Source of the DNA: Cokeromyces recurvatus
Taxonomy: Eukaryota; Mucoromycota; Mucoromycetes; Mucorales; Mucoraceae
DNA length: 64,000 nucleotides
Reading direction: 5' to 3'
NCBI RefSeq assembly: GCF_025118155.1
Contig: NW_026251426.1
Location: 1-64,000 of the forward strand
The position numbers and the translations under genes are program-made. Within the stretch, counting starts at the first letter, position 1. Every line of letters starts with the position of its first letter. The notes below the pieces were generated by a model. It saw nothing but the letters and a program-made list of their open reading frames with translations, was not told the DNA's origin and did not search any database. Below are positions 44,266 to 56,777 of the stretch, in pieces.

Positions 44266-46647
44266 TTAATTGCTATAATTGTATCGCTGATCCATCATGG
44301 CTGATCCTCTCCAACCACTCTCCTTATCAATCCAAACTCCATTCTTTTTTGACATATCTTGTCCTTGTATCTCATTTGCCCACACTCTGATAGCATCTAA
44401 CATGATCATAATCTTTATTTCATTTCCACTAAATACATCTTTAATTGTATATTGACCATCCACTTGCACTCCCTCACGTCCCATGAATTTAAAGGCTGCT
44501 ACGATATTATCAAGCATCATAACTGATAATGAGCCACCTTTTTGTTGTGATGGACGACGTATTTGCTTATGACTAATGGCTTCTAATAGCTCTATCAACG
44601 CATCACCATTACGAAAGGCGCTAGCTAAATCAATCACTTGTCTATTAGCTGGTAAATAACCATTAATCCAATTTATATAATCCTGAGCTTCATTAGGTGG
44701 AAGGCTCTGATGCTGTGGGTCAATTAAATCCTCTTCCTCGTCAAGATGTTGTGGTGGCGGAGGTGATGTAGTAGAATACTTTGATGAAGATTGAGGATAC
44801 ACTGTAACAATCTCAGATTCCTCTTGGTGCTGTTCAATTTCTTCTTCTTCTAACATTGTCATTTCTACCGATGGTTTTATTATTGGTTGATTTTTATTAT
44901 ACATAATAACTGAGGGAGGCCTTGGTCTCATACGACGTGCAACATCTAATGATACTGTCGCCATATGATTTGATGACATGACTGGTGCTATTATTTTTTT
45001 TTTTTTAAAAAAAAAATATATACATATACATATATAAATGTAAACATTCATATATAATTTAGTAAAATACATTTCCAATATTCAAGTATAAAACTACCTC
45101 GGAAATCTCGCTCAATAGTAGCTTTCATTAACTTCTTGATCCATACTCGCATTGTTTCTTCAGTTTCTGTATAAAACAAAAACGTGCGTTCTCTGTCGTG
45201 TTGCGCTTTAAAGCAATATTTGCCTGTATGAATTGTTTCGTCTACTATTATCTTATAGCCTCGTAAATTGATAATACCTTTCATTCGAACATCTTTAGGA
45301 CTCTTAAAGTAAAAAAGATTAGTACCCTTTAGAACAAACCAGCGTTTATTCCATGTTTTATATTTATCGCTTTGCTTATGAAGCCATCCCTCATGTTCAG
45401 GAGCTTGGAATGTGGTTGATTCTGTATTATCATTAAAGGAGGAGACTGACAGTGTATGCGATTTAGCAGTTTGTCTATTATTTAAAGATAAATAAATAAA
45501 TATGTATGTATGTATGTAAGGAAAGAAAGGAAAAAAAAAAGGGGGGAGAAGAGCTATATATATAAAAATAGTGTAAACTTACATTGGACTCATTAAAGGA
45601 TGAATACCTGAAGATGTCTATACAATAAACATAATTTCATAAACATATAGAAGAATATATATACATATATATATTTTTTACTATTTAACTTACATCACTC
45701 CAATCCGTCTTTATTGGCTGACTATTGATACTGCTGCTAGTGTTCTGTGTTGTACTGCTGCTCAATGTACTACTGGGGTAATTATTGATTTTTCTTGATT
45801 CATTTGTTCCTGATGACGATAATGTGTTGGACCGACTCATACTACCTGATGACATACTTGTGGGTGAGATAGGTCGATGAGGTGGAGGTGGAGCCTTTCG
45901 TGGAAACTGATACGGTGTAGCTGAATCTGATTGAGAATTTGAGCGTCTTATGGATGATCTACTAGTTGGTGGTCTAATAACAGTTGCTGAAACAGATGCA
46001 TTAGGAGTAGGCTAATCAAAAGTCATTAGGAGACAAAAATAAATTATAAAGTGTCTTTCAATACCTTTACGATATTATGATCTTCTTTTAGACTGTTGAT
46101 AGCTTGCATCACTTTGTATCGTTTACCAAACGTACTAATACCTAATTCTTTCAATGATTCAATATTTAAATCAAGTAAAATATCACCACTAATTTCTTGA
46201 TCTAATCATATTAATAATAAATCAAAACTTTGTATCAGAATGGCTACACACCCTTTTGATTTTTTTTTTTTTGTTACCAATAAAGTTGATAGCTACTGAA
46301 GCCAATCCTACTGACGTTAACCACTCTGCTACTTGCTCCATGTCCCAATTCTCTACTTTCTCTTCAATTATTGCTGTAGACTTTTCAGTTGATGTATAAT
46401 TCATTGGAAAAAGACCAGTTTCTCCATTCTTATTTCGTCCCTAATCATTTATTTAGTCATTTTACTGTAGTATATCTCCCTATTTTTTTTATTATTTTTT
46501 TTTTCTATTACAAACCTGCCACCATCCATCCAAGTACTTTTCATCCTTTTCAAGAACTGTGATTGGTTCTCCAGCTAGAAAATTTATTTCGTCTTCATTT
46601 TCAGCCTCAAAATCATGTATTGCATAGACTACAGTTGGTATCGTCAT
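44266..46647 (-). CDS. Boi1/Pob1-like polarity protein with added CH domain
   Basis: Seven exons (transcribed order): 46516-46647, 46278-46440, 46065-46201, 45694-46011, 45583-45617, 45098-45474, 44266-44987; 627 aa. The SH3 domain (~6-65, AIHDFEAENEDEINF..GWWQGRN..GLFPMNY), SAM domain (~85-145, WLTSVGLA..DILLDLNIESLKELGI), Ser/Pro-rich linker with RKAPPPPHRP, and PH domain (~270-370, EGWLHKQ..WNKRWFVLKG..LFYFKS) follow Boi1/Boi2/Pob1. The C-terminal ~110 residues form a calponin-homology domain (DYINWINGYL..NGDALIELLEAIS..IMLDAIRVWANE). Expected role: Cdc42/formin-linked polar growth; the CH domain suggests direct actin or polarity-scaffold contact. Confidence 0.9.
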
Positions 46648-46955
46648 AATATATAAAGGAGTGTATGTAAAAAAGGGAGTGAATAAAAAAAAATAAAAAA
46701 AGTTAAAAAAAAAGAAAGATAAAAAAAAAGAAAAATAAAAAAAAAGGAGGGGAGAAGAAAGTGGTGTTTTTATTATTATTATTGGAGAAGAATTTATACA
46801 CTTAACATTGTATGTGTAACATTCAATATATACTACAACAAGGCTTTAGATATAGTTTATATTGATTGTACAAGTCTACAAGTCTATAACCCTTACATAA
46901 GCGCATCATTTTATATATATTTTATATGTTTGTATATTTGTTTATTTTCTATCTT

Positions 46956-48848
46956 TTATGTCGCACCCAATAGTCCTTCTAATGTTGCATTATTGACTGC
47001 TGGACTCATATCAAGTAACGTTGTTAAAAATTGATATATTTCCACATTGTAAAATGCATTTAGGATAGTTCCCTTATTATACTTTTGACTGATTTTAGGC
47101 CCCTTAGCTACAAAAATAGCTCTCATCTCGGGTGCTAAATTATCATATCCATGAATGCCTCTAGGTCTATAATCCTTATCTAAACTAACATTGAAATCCG
47201 TACTACGAATGATTGAATAACCTACATCCGGAACAAGTAAAATAGGTGCAATACGTTCTGTAACATGATAATGAAATCGCTCTGGTATCTCATTTCGTTT
47301 ATAAACTTGAAAGTGTGGATCAGGTGTACGAGCCATGTATTTTTGAATATCATTATATATTTGGTCAACTGCATCTAGTGGGCTATCGGATTTGGGTCTT
47401 AGTCCCAAGAGTGGCCAAGCTTCTCTTTTACTTAAATAGGATTCAGTTTGAGCTGACAGGATTTCGTCATAAAAGATCAATCGTGTCTTATGTGAAGCAG
47501 CCATACCATGATCACTAACAATAACAACATGAACATGATTATCTAAATTTCGTTCTTGTAGCCCTTGCATCAAATATCCAATAGCATTATCCATATCCGA
47601 CAATACAGCGTTCAACTATACTCAATCATAAGTTTTAATAATATAATATGTATATAAATATATGTATATGTATACATATATACACACATACATGTGTATT
47701 ACCTGTTTTCCATCAGGCCCTCCTCCATGTCCCTTTTGGTCTACTTGCGGTATATAAATCGAAATTAGTTGAGGTCGTTCATTCAGGGGCAAATCTAACC
47801 ATTGGAATACCATATCCATTTTGGATATTGCTGAAACTTCTCTTGAATAGGGTATATAGTAATCTGCCGTTGGCTCTACATTCGACCCAGGCCACATTAT
47901 CACGGCTGACTTCTGTTTATGACGTTGTACGGTTCGCCAGATAGGTTCACCACCCCACCATTTAGGATCGCCACTGATGGTTGCATTCTTATGTATAAAT
48001 TCCTCATTATAAACTGGATCAAAAAATTCATTAGCAACAATACCATGTGATTCAGGATATAGCCCCGTAACTAAAGTCCAATGATTTGGAAAAGTAATAG
48101 ACTTATATGATATAAATTTTTTTTTCTTGTTAAATAGATAAATAAAGTTATAACTGGCTTACTGGAAATGAGGGCATCATATACTCTGCCCGAATACCTT
48201 GTTCAGCTATATATATATATATATATATAAAATACATATACATATTTATAAATTTATCCTTATCATAATATGTATTTGTATATATATTTTTTTTTCGTCT
48301 TACCTATCTTTTCTATATTGGGAGTTACTTTTCTTTCTAAATAATCATTTCTAAATCCATCGAGCGAAATGTAGATGACAGTTTTATCGAAATAAGTTGT
48401 ACCATTAAAATAATAAGTTGAGGGACTTTGTCTTTTAAAAAAATTAGAGTCAGTAACAAGTAAGAGCATGCCTAAAAACAAACATCCTATCAAGAAAGTA
48501 TAAATGCGACTACGATATGTCTACTAAAAAAAGTTAATGATCTGCAGTAAAATCGGCTTTCCCTCTTTCTCTCTCTCTCTCTCTCTCTCTCTTTTGTTTT
48601 AGTCTTACAATTAAGAATTGGAGCCAATTTGGGAGTTGTTTTCTATTCGGCTTCAGGTATTTTCCATCATTTAATGTCCCAATTTCGATCACTTCACTAT
48701 CGGCTAATAATAAGTTTTGTTCATAACTATCGTTGTTGGAATCAATATCCTCCCTGCTGCCATACAACTTTTGTATATCTTGGTTGCTTTTTCGTGTTCG
48801 TAAAGAAAAATCTAAATGAGGTGTAATCGCGGGTATAGATCCAGACAT
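46956..48848 (-). CDS. Type II membrane nucleotide pyrophosphatase/phosphodiesterase
   Basis: Five exons (transcribed order): 48609-48848, 48304-48520, 48163-48206, 47703-48101, 46956-47615; 519 aa. The cytosolic N-terminus is ~85 aa, followed by a membrane anchor (FLIGCLFLGMLLLV) and a luminal alkaline-phosphatase-fold domain: ISLDGFRNDY (metal Asp), [22 protein letters not shown] (Thr nucleophile), PQVDQKGHGGGPDG (metal Asp/His), VIVSDHGM (Asp-His) and RGIHGYDN (metal His). All catalytic positions of the NPP family are present. Likely role: hydrolysis of nucleotide phosphodiesters in the secretory path or at the surface. It diverges from the gene at 48950. Confidence 0.93.
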
Positions 48849-48949
48849 ACTTTAACAGACATTAAAAAAAAAATAAAATAAAATAAAAAAATAAAAAAAA
48901 AAAGTAAAAATTAAAATAAGAGACTTTTTTTTTTTTCCTTTTTTTTTGT
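48849..48949. promoter_or_regulatory. Short divergent promoter region
   Basis: Only 101 bp separate the start codons of the pyrophosphatase (minus) and the 48950 gene (plus). It is A/T homopolymer-rich and must contain both 5' UTRs and a shared promoter. This is a positional inference only. Confidence 0.5.
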
Positions 48950-49598
48950 ATGATTATAAAGCGTAGTCGTAGTATATTTCATCTCAAGATTACCGAAAAC
49001 ACAGTATGCACCATTGAACATGTAACTTTGTTATTTATATTGATCTATTATTATTATTAGGCTTTACGAGTAGTTTTATATGTAGCCAAAGATGATATTG
49101 ATTGGTATAACAATAACGATTTGCATAATCAAGTCTTAAAAACACTTTATCCTGTCATTTTGGATACTTTACTAAAAGAACAGGAAACATTAAAGAAACA
49201 ATATGAATCAAGTCAGCGTATCATTTATGGTAAATTATAGATTTAGATGAGACTTTATATATTATTTTTTTTTTCTTTTATAACTTTTATGCATTTAGAA
49301 AATGGTTTTCGTATCTTGTATAGATTCACATTACGCAATACACATCAAACTTTAATAAAAACAGTAAAGCATGGCATAAACTATAAATACATGTATATAT
49401 ATTTTTTCTTTGGACTGATTGACAGTATATTATTAGGAAAAGAATTTCATATTCAATGAACAAGACGAAAAGCCTGTTCTTAATACCTTGTATAAATCGC
49501 TTTCCATTCTGCCATTTCAACTCTTGATTTCTGTTGACAACCATTTAGCTGATAATCAGCCTACTTTATTAGATACTTATTTATCATCAGTTATTTAA
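48950..49598 (+). CDS. Conserved-looking protein, unrecognised, 155 aa
   Basis: Four exons: 48950-49021, 49061-49229, 49299-49363, 49437-49598, all in phase. It begins MIIKRSRSIFHLKITENTVC, has a helical acidic/basic middle (LYPVILDTLLKEQETLKKQYESSQRIIYENGF), then RILYRFTLRNTHQTLIKT and a C-terminal LYKSLSILPFQLLISVDN. No signal peptide or membrane segment. The composition and clean intron structure look like a real small gene. I cannot assign a family; a kinetochore or repair subunit is only a guess. Confidence 0.65.
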
Positions 49599-49716
49599 AA
49601 AAAAAATAATATTTATTCTCTGTGTGTGTGTGCGTAAATAAAAATAGTTATAAAAAAAAATATGCTATTCTTTAAGTCGTTTTGGAGGGTATAAAGAGGA
49701 AGAATTTTATGGTATT

Positions 49717-51673
49717 TTAAGACAATCTAGGTCGTTTTGAAGTTAGATCCTGAACCTCTTCTTCTTCATCATCACTAATCAAATCAATGACATTTATATC
49801 GGCTGTAGACTTTTTTATTGTTTGCTCATTATCATCTGAATCTAGATCATCCAACTGAGTCATTTTGTATTGTGTGTGATCTTGTGTATACTCAATTTCT
49901 ACAACATTCTTTGGCAACTCTTTCAGTAATTTTTCTGTCAGGGCGTCTCGTGCCAATGACTTTGGTCCTACTACAGTACTACAGTGTGGACATTGCCATA
50001 CAGGATTACGTGTCTTGTTAACAATTAAATATCCTTCTAGGTCAAAACAATCCACATGTTTACAGTTTTGTCCACGTACAGGTTGTTTCATTCGCTTCAT
50101 TGTGATGGGACACTTGAGTCGTAGTTTTACCGATTCTTGAATAACCATAATATCATCATCATCATTAGTTTGATTGTTGCCTAACAAATTGTCGATCATT
50201 GTTTCACTATCTTTGACACTGATTAATGTATTATGGACATGATGAAGGATCCAATTTTCACTAAATCGTGTATGAATTTGTACACTAAACCGAAATGACT
50301 ATATATTTATATGTATATAAAAGTAAGTTTTTAATCACTTTCTTTTCTTTTCTTTTTTTTTTTCTTCTTTCAAATATATCTATCTATGCTACTTACACAG
50401 GCGCATCCAAACTGATGAAGTCCTAGTGTGTTTTCCCCAACTTTTATTAACTTTGTTAAATCAAAGGGTAAATCTTTTCCAATATATGTAACTTGTCCAT
50501 TAGGCGACGTATGTTTTTGTCTCTGTTTATGAACATGAATATTATATACATGAATATATTATATATGCTTTATTTACCTTTTGTAAATGAAGTTCTCGTC
50601 CATTTAATTCTACCCTGACTGATGCGGGCCAATCACATTTCCTTTCTGAAGTATTTGAATACCATGCATTCACGATATATGTTCTGGGTAATACAGTGTC
50701 AGTCTTGTTGATTTTTAGATCTGTATTTTTATATAACAGACGATATGTTTCAGAATTAATATGAAATTGCTTTCGTTGAAACTCTTCATCATGTATCAGC
50801 TTGAATGGCTGAATTGCATATCCAGTCATAAATGAGAAATGCGCAAAATCACCTCCAGGTAAATAAGATATTTCATTTTTCGAAGGTAGTAATTTCGGGA
50901 TAGGAACAGGAATAGGAATAGGAATAGGAGCAGGAGCAGGAGACGTCTCAATAACTGTTGGTATGATGATACTTGATGCCGATGCTGATACTGTTGTTGT
51001 CGTTGTCGTTGTCGTTGTATTGCTAGCATAACTATTTGGTAATATTTTATTAGGTGAATTTACAAAGGATGTACCTATTATTGGTGAAATGATGATTGAA
51101 GACGAGGGAGGAGGAGATACGGTAGTATTGAATGTTGTAGATGTAGGTGTAGGAGGATTAGATGACGTAGGAGGAGTGACTGGATTAAAGATGGCAGTAT
51201 TATGAATAGTACCATTCGTAGGAAGCCAATATGCTTGTTGTTGTTGTTGTTGTTGCTGAGACTGTAAGTGTTGAGGATCAAATTGAGGGCTTGATTGATG
51301 ACTTTGCGGTTGACTGGATTGAGAGCTTGGTTGTGGATTGAACTGTACAGTTGATTGGGGACTTTGTGGAGGTCTTGTATAATTTATTGCTTGTGACGTC
51401 TGTTGAGGCACACTATTAACTATAGTTGGATGCCCAAAAATAGGCTGACTAGTAGCAATAGGAAATTGTTGCATTCTTTGAATAAGTGCAGCATTTTGTT
51501 GTTGAAACTGAATTTGGTGTTGTCTTTGTATATGTTGTTGTTGTATTTGTTTTTGAAGATTATTGTGCTTCTGTAAGTCTTTTTGTTGTACTTGAAAATA
51601 TTGATGCATTTGCTGTTGCTGTTGCTGATGCTTTTGTTGAAATTGTTGAAGCCTAAATATTGCTTGCTGGGAC

Positions 51674-51734
<61 letters not shown>

Positions 51735-51757
51735 GCTGTTGTTGTTGATGCTGCTGC

Positions 51758-51791
<34 letters not shown>

Positions 51792-52717
51792 TTTGTTTAA
51801 TTTGAGCTACTCTATGTGCTTCTACTTGTGCTTTTTGCTGTGTTTGTATTTGTATTTGAGCTTGTGGCTGTTGTTGCTGCGCTAATGGATACATTTGCTG
51901 CATTCTTTGTCTATTTTTTTCTTTTTCCACCTGTGTCATAGGATTCAACATGGATTGCTTGTTTTGATTAGTAATAATGATAGGATTTATATGTGGTGAC
52001 TGACGTGGAGAGACGATAGGAGAAATGGTAGTAGTAGGAGAAAGAGGTGGCGGTATACTATTTGACTCTAAAACTGATTGCATAAGTGCATTTATATTGG
52101 TTTGAGTGTTATAAACAGATTTATTAGGAGGTTGATAAATAAGCTGATGATTTGCAGACGAGTTTGTATCACTTGGTCTTCGTTTAAAAACAACATTATA
52201 CAAATCAGAGTAGTATTTCTTTATCGTATCTAATCAACAGGATTAGGACAACATCTTTTATTCCCTATTTTTTTTTATTTACTTACTTTGCCCTCTCTCA
52301 GATAATCCTTGACACATACTATTCGCTTGTTTTAATACTTCTTTACCGGACCATGGACCATATTCAACTGCCTTTTCCGCAATTGTTGCAATACAATTTA
52401 GAAGAGCAGCTTCATTAAATACATTATACGCACGACTGTCTTTTAACCATTCTAAAAGTTCATCACAAGCTCCACCGAAAGTAGATAACTCACGTAACTC
52501 TAATTCTAATTGTATTAATCGAGTATTGTTTTTCTCGTAAATTCGTTTATCTGCTTCACTTAAATTCTGAAAAGATGGATGTTGATTACTCAAATCATGT
52601 ATTGTACTATTATTTGAAGCTGGTATCATATTTTCTGTATGTGCTATATAAATATATATATATATATATATACATATATGTAGGTATAAGTTAGTAAGAT
52701 ACATTGTCAAGATGACG

Positions 52718-52758
<41 letters not shown>

Positions 52759-52924
52759 TTTTAAATTACAGAATGAAATGTTGTTTAGCGACCGATTTGC
52801 ATTGATTGAAGTAATACCTATGATCATTAATATCTTAATTAGCTTATGAATTAGATTTAATCATGAATTTTTACATGATCAATTGTCTATCTATAATACC
52901 TGTATGTGAATCACTAGAGTTCAT
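49717..52924 (-). CDS. ZMIZ/PIAS-like SUMO E3 ligase
   Basis: Exons (transcribed order): 52900-52924, 52287-52643, 50578-52229, 50397-50522, 49717-50298; 913 aa. Exon 1 (MNSSDSHT) is proposed because phase fits and it resembles the ZMIZ start. The N-terminus, ELLEWLKDSRAYNVFNEAALL, matches the ZMIZ TPR-like region. A very long Gln-rich middle follows, with a polyQ run at about 51660-51800. The PINIT-like domain has CDWPASVRVELNGREL. The SP-RING has LRLKCPITMKRMKQPVRGQNCKHVDCFDLEGYL and WQCPHCS with all Cys/His ligands. An acidic tail IDLISDDEEEE resembles a SIM. Probable nuclear SUMO ligase and transcription coregulator. Confidence 0.88.
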
Positions 52925-52968
52925 TAAATAATAATAAAAAAAAAAATATGTGTATGTCAAAAATGGAA

Positions 52969-53004
<36 letters not shown>

Positions 53005-53990
53005 AAACGCTAATTTTTTTCCGCCACTATCAAAAATAGTTTAAAAAAACACGTCATCAATTAAAAATCCGTTATTATAAAATTGGATCAAAAATCATTT
53101 TGAAATGTATGAAGAATAGACAAATTAAACAATTTAAATAAGCTCAAGATAACTTTGAAATGGATCGTTTATACCAAATAAAATAAAATAAAATAAAATA
53201 AAATAAAATAAAATAAAATAAAATAAAATAAAATAAAATAAAATAAAATAAAATAAAATAAAATAAAATAAAATAAAATAAAATAAAATAAAATAAAATA
53301 AAATAAATAAATAAATTATCATCAGTAATCAAACTTCGCTTTTATGTAAATAATGAAAATAAATAAAAATAATGTTTGAACTTAATAATCGCGTCTCAAC
53401 TCCATTAACAAAATAAAGTAAGGAAACAACAATTAACATTGCTATTAGCAAGGATGAAAGCCTACACAACTATTAAAAAAAGCCATGTAATTTTGATAGT
53501 CTTGTTTTCAGAGACTATACTTGTTGAGTTACTATTCCCATACATGTTGTACGTACAGTAGAACAAATAGAAACAGATACATAAGAGATAGATAAATGTA
53601 TATCTGTATTTTGTCATCACTCATCTAGAATGTAATAAAATTACGTGTATTGGAATGCAAGCTTCATACAAAATCTTTATTGGTAATAAGTTGAATGAAA
53701 ATGTTGAATACCATTGAGAGTCATACTTCCACGATGAAGGTTGAATACTATACTATCGTCATTAGTTTATTACTCATATTTTACTTTTTTTTTTAGAATG
53801 GCAGAGTCTAATTCTTCTTCTACAACTCAAAGTAATTAAGCAAGTAAGGAAAGAAATAATAGGAAATTTATTTTAATTTAATAACAAAACTAAAAATTAT
53901 TATTTTTTTTTTTTTTTTTAAGGGTATATTTAAATTTTATTTACAAAAATAATTAAAAAAAAAAAAAAGAAACAAAGAAACAAAGAAAAC
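52925..53990. other. Intergenic with homopolymers and AAAAT satellite
   Basis: Contains a poly(A) run around 52973-53001 and the AAAAT array at 53176-53315. A 13-codon ORF near 53799 is too short to support. Confidence 0.6.
53176..53315 (+). repeat. (AAAAT)n microsatellite
   Basis: About 26 pure AAAAT units over ~130 bp, ending in three AAAT units. It creates two spurious repetitive ORFs on the minus strand. Confidence 0.95.
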
Positions 53991-55850
53991 TTAGTTTCTT
54001 TGTTTCTATTAAATATAAAAATGTTAGTTTAATTTGTATGTAAAATATTTGTAAATCAAAAAAAATATTACCTTTGAACAATTTGGGGATGAATTTTCAT
54101 CCCCAAATTGTTGCTTCCTCTTTGGAGGCGCCAGCGAGGATTGCCCAGAAGCAGGAAAAGACCTGGGCTTCTTGACTGGATAAGGCACTTTGAAAACCGG
54201 GTCAGCTACCTTATCCAGTCTGTCTTTTCCTGCTTCTGGCCCGGTGACGGCCTTGGACTTCTTTGTTGATGGGGCCGTCACCTTCTTGTGGAGTCTACGA
54301 TGTTTGCAATCCTCGCCAAAGAGCACCTCCAAATAGGATTTTGTATACATCATGAAAGCAGCACCTGTTTCTTCTTCATATTCAACAAGTGCTGCTTTCA
54401 ATGACTGGGTTGCCATGGGGAGTTCTTTGTTGATTATGTTCCTGGATTTTTCTTCTTGAAGAAGGTAACCAGGACCATACCTTCTTTTGTAATCAAACAA
54501 GCGACCAGGGTTACTTGTGGCGGCCAAGAATTTTGCTTGATCCATTTGCAGCTTGCTATATTTTTGGATGCAAATGGATACTGAGGAACGATCTTGGACT
54601 TTTGTTTGAAGATGTTGAACTTCTTTTTTGAGCTCGCCAAGTACCTGATCGCTTGTTTGATCTGTGTATGCAGGACTAAAGGTATTTCTTTGATCTTCAC
54701 TGAAGCAAAGTTGATCCCATAAACTTTCAAGTTTTTTGCGCTCTGTTTCAATGAATTCACCAAGATGTTCATTTTTTTCTTGCATTCTTTTTTGAAATTC
54801 ATTTTCCAACTAGATAAAATAGTAGAGTTAATTCATCTGATTGAATTTGATATATGTGTCAATTAAATACTTACAATATGAATATTATCAACGTTTAAGC
54901 TTTTACTCTTCATTAAGAATGTATTCACTTCTTCTTCAGGAACATTCAAGATTTGCCAGAGAGGCTTCAATGATACAATGATTTCTTCTTGATTATACGA
55001 AATAGTTTGTCTTTGACGCTTCAATTCAATTAAGCGAGCATTTAAATAATCTTCAAAGGCATCAGATACGACATCATCAAAGTCTTGATCAGTTGAAGAG
55101 GATTGTTCTGTTGATTCCTTTGATGCTAGTTTATTATAAAATTCAATGACAAATTGATCTCTTTCATTTTGAGCTTGTAAGCCTAATTCTTGTAACAATT
55201 GGACTAGTTCACCAGATAAATGAAAGGCAGTTTCTTTTCTTGACACCAATTTTTCTTCACAGCGTGCAATTTCATCTTCCAAGGCAGCAGCAGTAATATT
55301 TGAAACATCAGTAAATTCTTCATATTCCAATAATTCATTAGTATTAGCAAAGCTAGGCATTATGTTTTGGAGCGTTTCCAAATTAGATCGCAATTCTATA
55401 TCAGATAAGAAAAAAAAAATTAATAATTAATATGCATACATATATTAAAAAAAAATTACCTTTGACTTGCAAAAGTCTTTCGTTGTAACGATGTTCAACG
55501 TCTTGTTTTTCATTTTTGAAACTATTCAAGTTTTCCAATAAAGACTTGTTTGTATCCAAGTAAGCTTCATCAGTAGCAAATTCACCCAACTTTTGCTTAT
55601 ATAAGAAGATCTGTTTCTGAACATTATTGATCTCTTGCAATATCTGTTGCTTTTCAATGGTAACAGTAGCGATCTCTTGATTAATAAGTTGAAGAGTGTT
55701 TTCCATGACTACTTGTTGTTTTTGTTTCTTTTGTTTGTCATCAAGACCAATTTCATTATGCAACGTGTCAAGTGCGTTGAATTGAGTTTGGAAATGAGAG
55801 AACATCTCTTGAAGAGAGTTAAAGACGAGTTGAGAAGAGTTTGAGCTCAT
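53991..55850 (-). CDS. ase1: Microtubule bundler Ase1/PRC1/MAP65
   Basis: Four exons (transcribed order): 55460-55850, 54875-55395, 54072-54809, 53991-54005; 554 aa. An N-terminal coiled-coil dimerisation rod (QIFLYKQKLGEFATDEAYLD and so on) is followed by the spectrin-like microtubule-binding domain: LKPLWQILNVPEEE, ESLWDQLCFSEDQRNTFSPAY, AATSNPGRLFDYKRRYGPGYLLQEEKSRN, MYTKSYLEVLFGED. A basic Pro/Lys/Ser-rich tail with GDENSSPN follows. It crosslinks antiparallel microtubules at the spindle midzone. The last exon of five codons (KQRN-stop) is inferred. The third coding exon is full of perfect inverted repeats (see separate entry). Confidence 0.92.
54077..54663. repeat. Cluster of perfect inverted repeats within ase1 coding DNA
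   Basis: Perfect arms by position: 54077-54093 with 54096-54112 (17 bp, 2-nt loop); 54145-54162 with 54222-54239 (18 bp), enclosing 54174-54185 with 54209-54220 (12 bp); 54243-54252 with 54273-54282 (10 bp); 54353-54364 with 54389-54400 (12 bp); 54540-54550 with 54569-54579 (11 bp); 54492-54503 with 54650-54661 (12 bp). The protein frame is intact throughout. Confidence 0.9.
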
Positions 55851-56538
55851 TGTAAACAAGATAAAAGTTAAGAGTAAGTAAAATTTAAAGAAGAGAATTT
55901 TGAAAGATGTTTGATTTTTTGAAGCTTTATAAAAAATAATTTGTATAAGGAAAATCAATAATGAGAAGAAGGAAAAAAAAAAAAAAAAAAAAAAATAGCT
56001 TTTTTCCCCTCTTTTATTCTAATTTTCATGACATTTTTTTTGAAGAGCTGACTATCAATTGTTTATATAATACTCCTTAAAACCCTAACAGGTTTAATTA
56101 TTGCTTATAAATAAACTTGGCGAATCTAAGCAATAAAAAAGAAAATCTAGAATAAACTTTAAAAAAAACAATAACAATAACAACAATAACAATTTAATTT
56201 TTATTTCCTAAAGCGATTAAATGCATTTTCTATCTTTCAAATCTTTCTTATCTGTTGTATTCAATCCTTCTAAAGCTTTATGAATGTTTAATGAATGCCT
56301 TTTTTATTTTTTTTATTTTTCGCTTTTGATAGCTTTGATTTCATTAAAAGGTCATTTAGATAAGCATGTACCTTTAAGGCTATTGTTTAAATTGGTTATC
56401 TAAGGATAAATCTGTTTCAGAGTTTTAACAGAACAACATCTATTTGCGTGTAACATTAACAGTTGGTCTATTTTAAACATCGTCATTTCAATAAAGTCAA
56501 ATTAAACAACAAACAAGTATAAACTACAAATTTGCCTG

Positions 56539-56576
<38 letters not shown>

Positions 56577-56777
56577 AAGATAAAGAAACAAAAGAAATAA
56601 AAAGCAAAGTAAACTTTCATTGACTTCTTTATTATAACATGGCTACCATCAAAGTCAATGAAGCATGTGTTATAAAAGTACATGTTTGTGCTCCCAATAC
56701 GTTTATCTTTTACTGACTTTATTATTTAAAATCTATCTTTTTTTCTCTTTCTTTCTTTCTTACTTTATTTATTTAAA
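55851..56777. other. Divergent intergenic region, ase1 and Ras-GEF
   Basis: About 930 bp holding both promoters; poly(A) runs near 55974-55996 and 56541-56574. No gene seen. Confidence 0.55.

Noticed and set aside
51583..51885. Poly-Leu plus-strand ORF
   Set aside because: Antisense shadow of the polyQ region in the SUMO ligase gene.
53134..53332. Two repetitive minus-strand ORFs (FILFY repeats)
   Set aside because: Produced by the AAAAT microsatellite.
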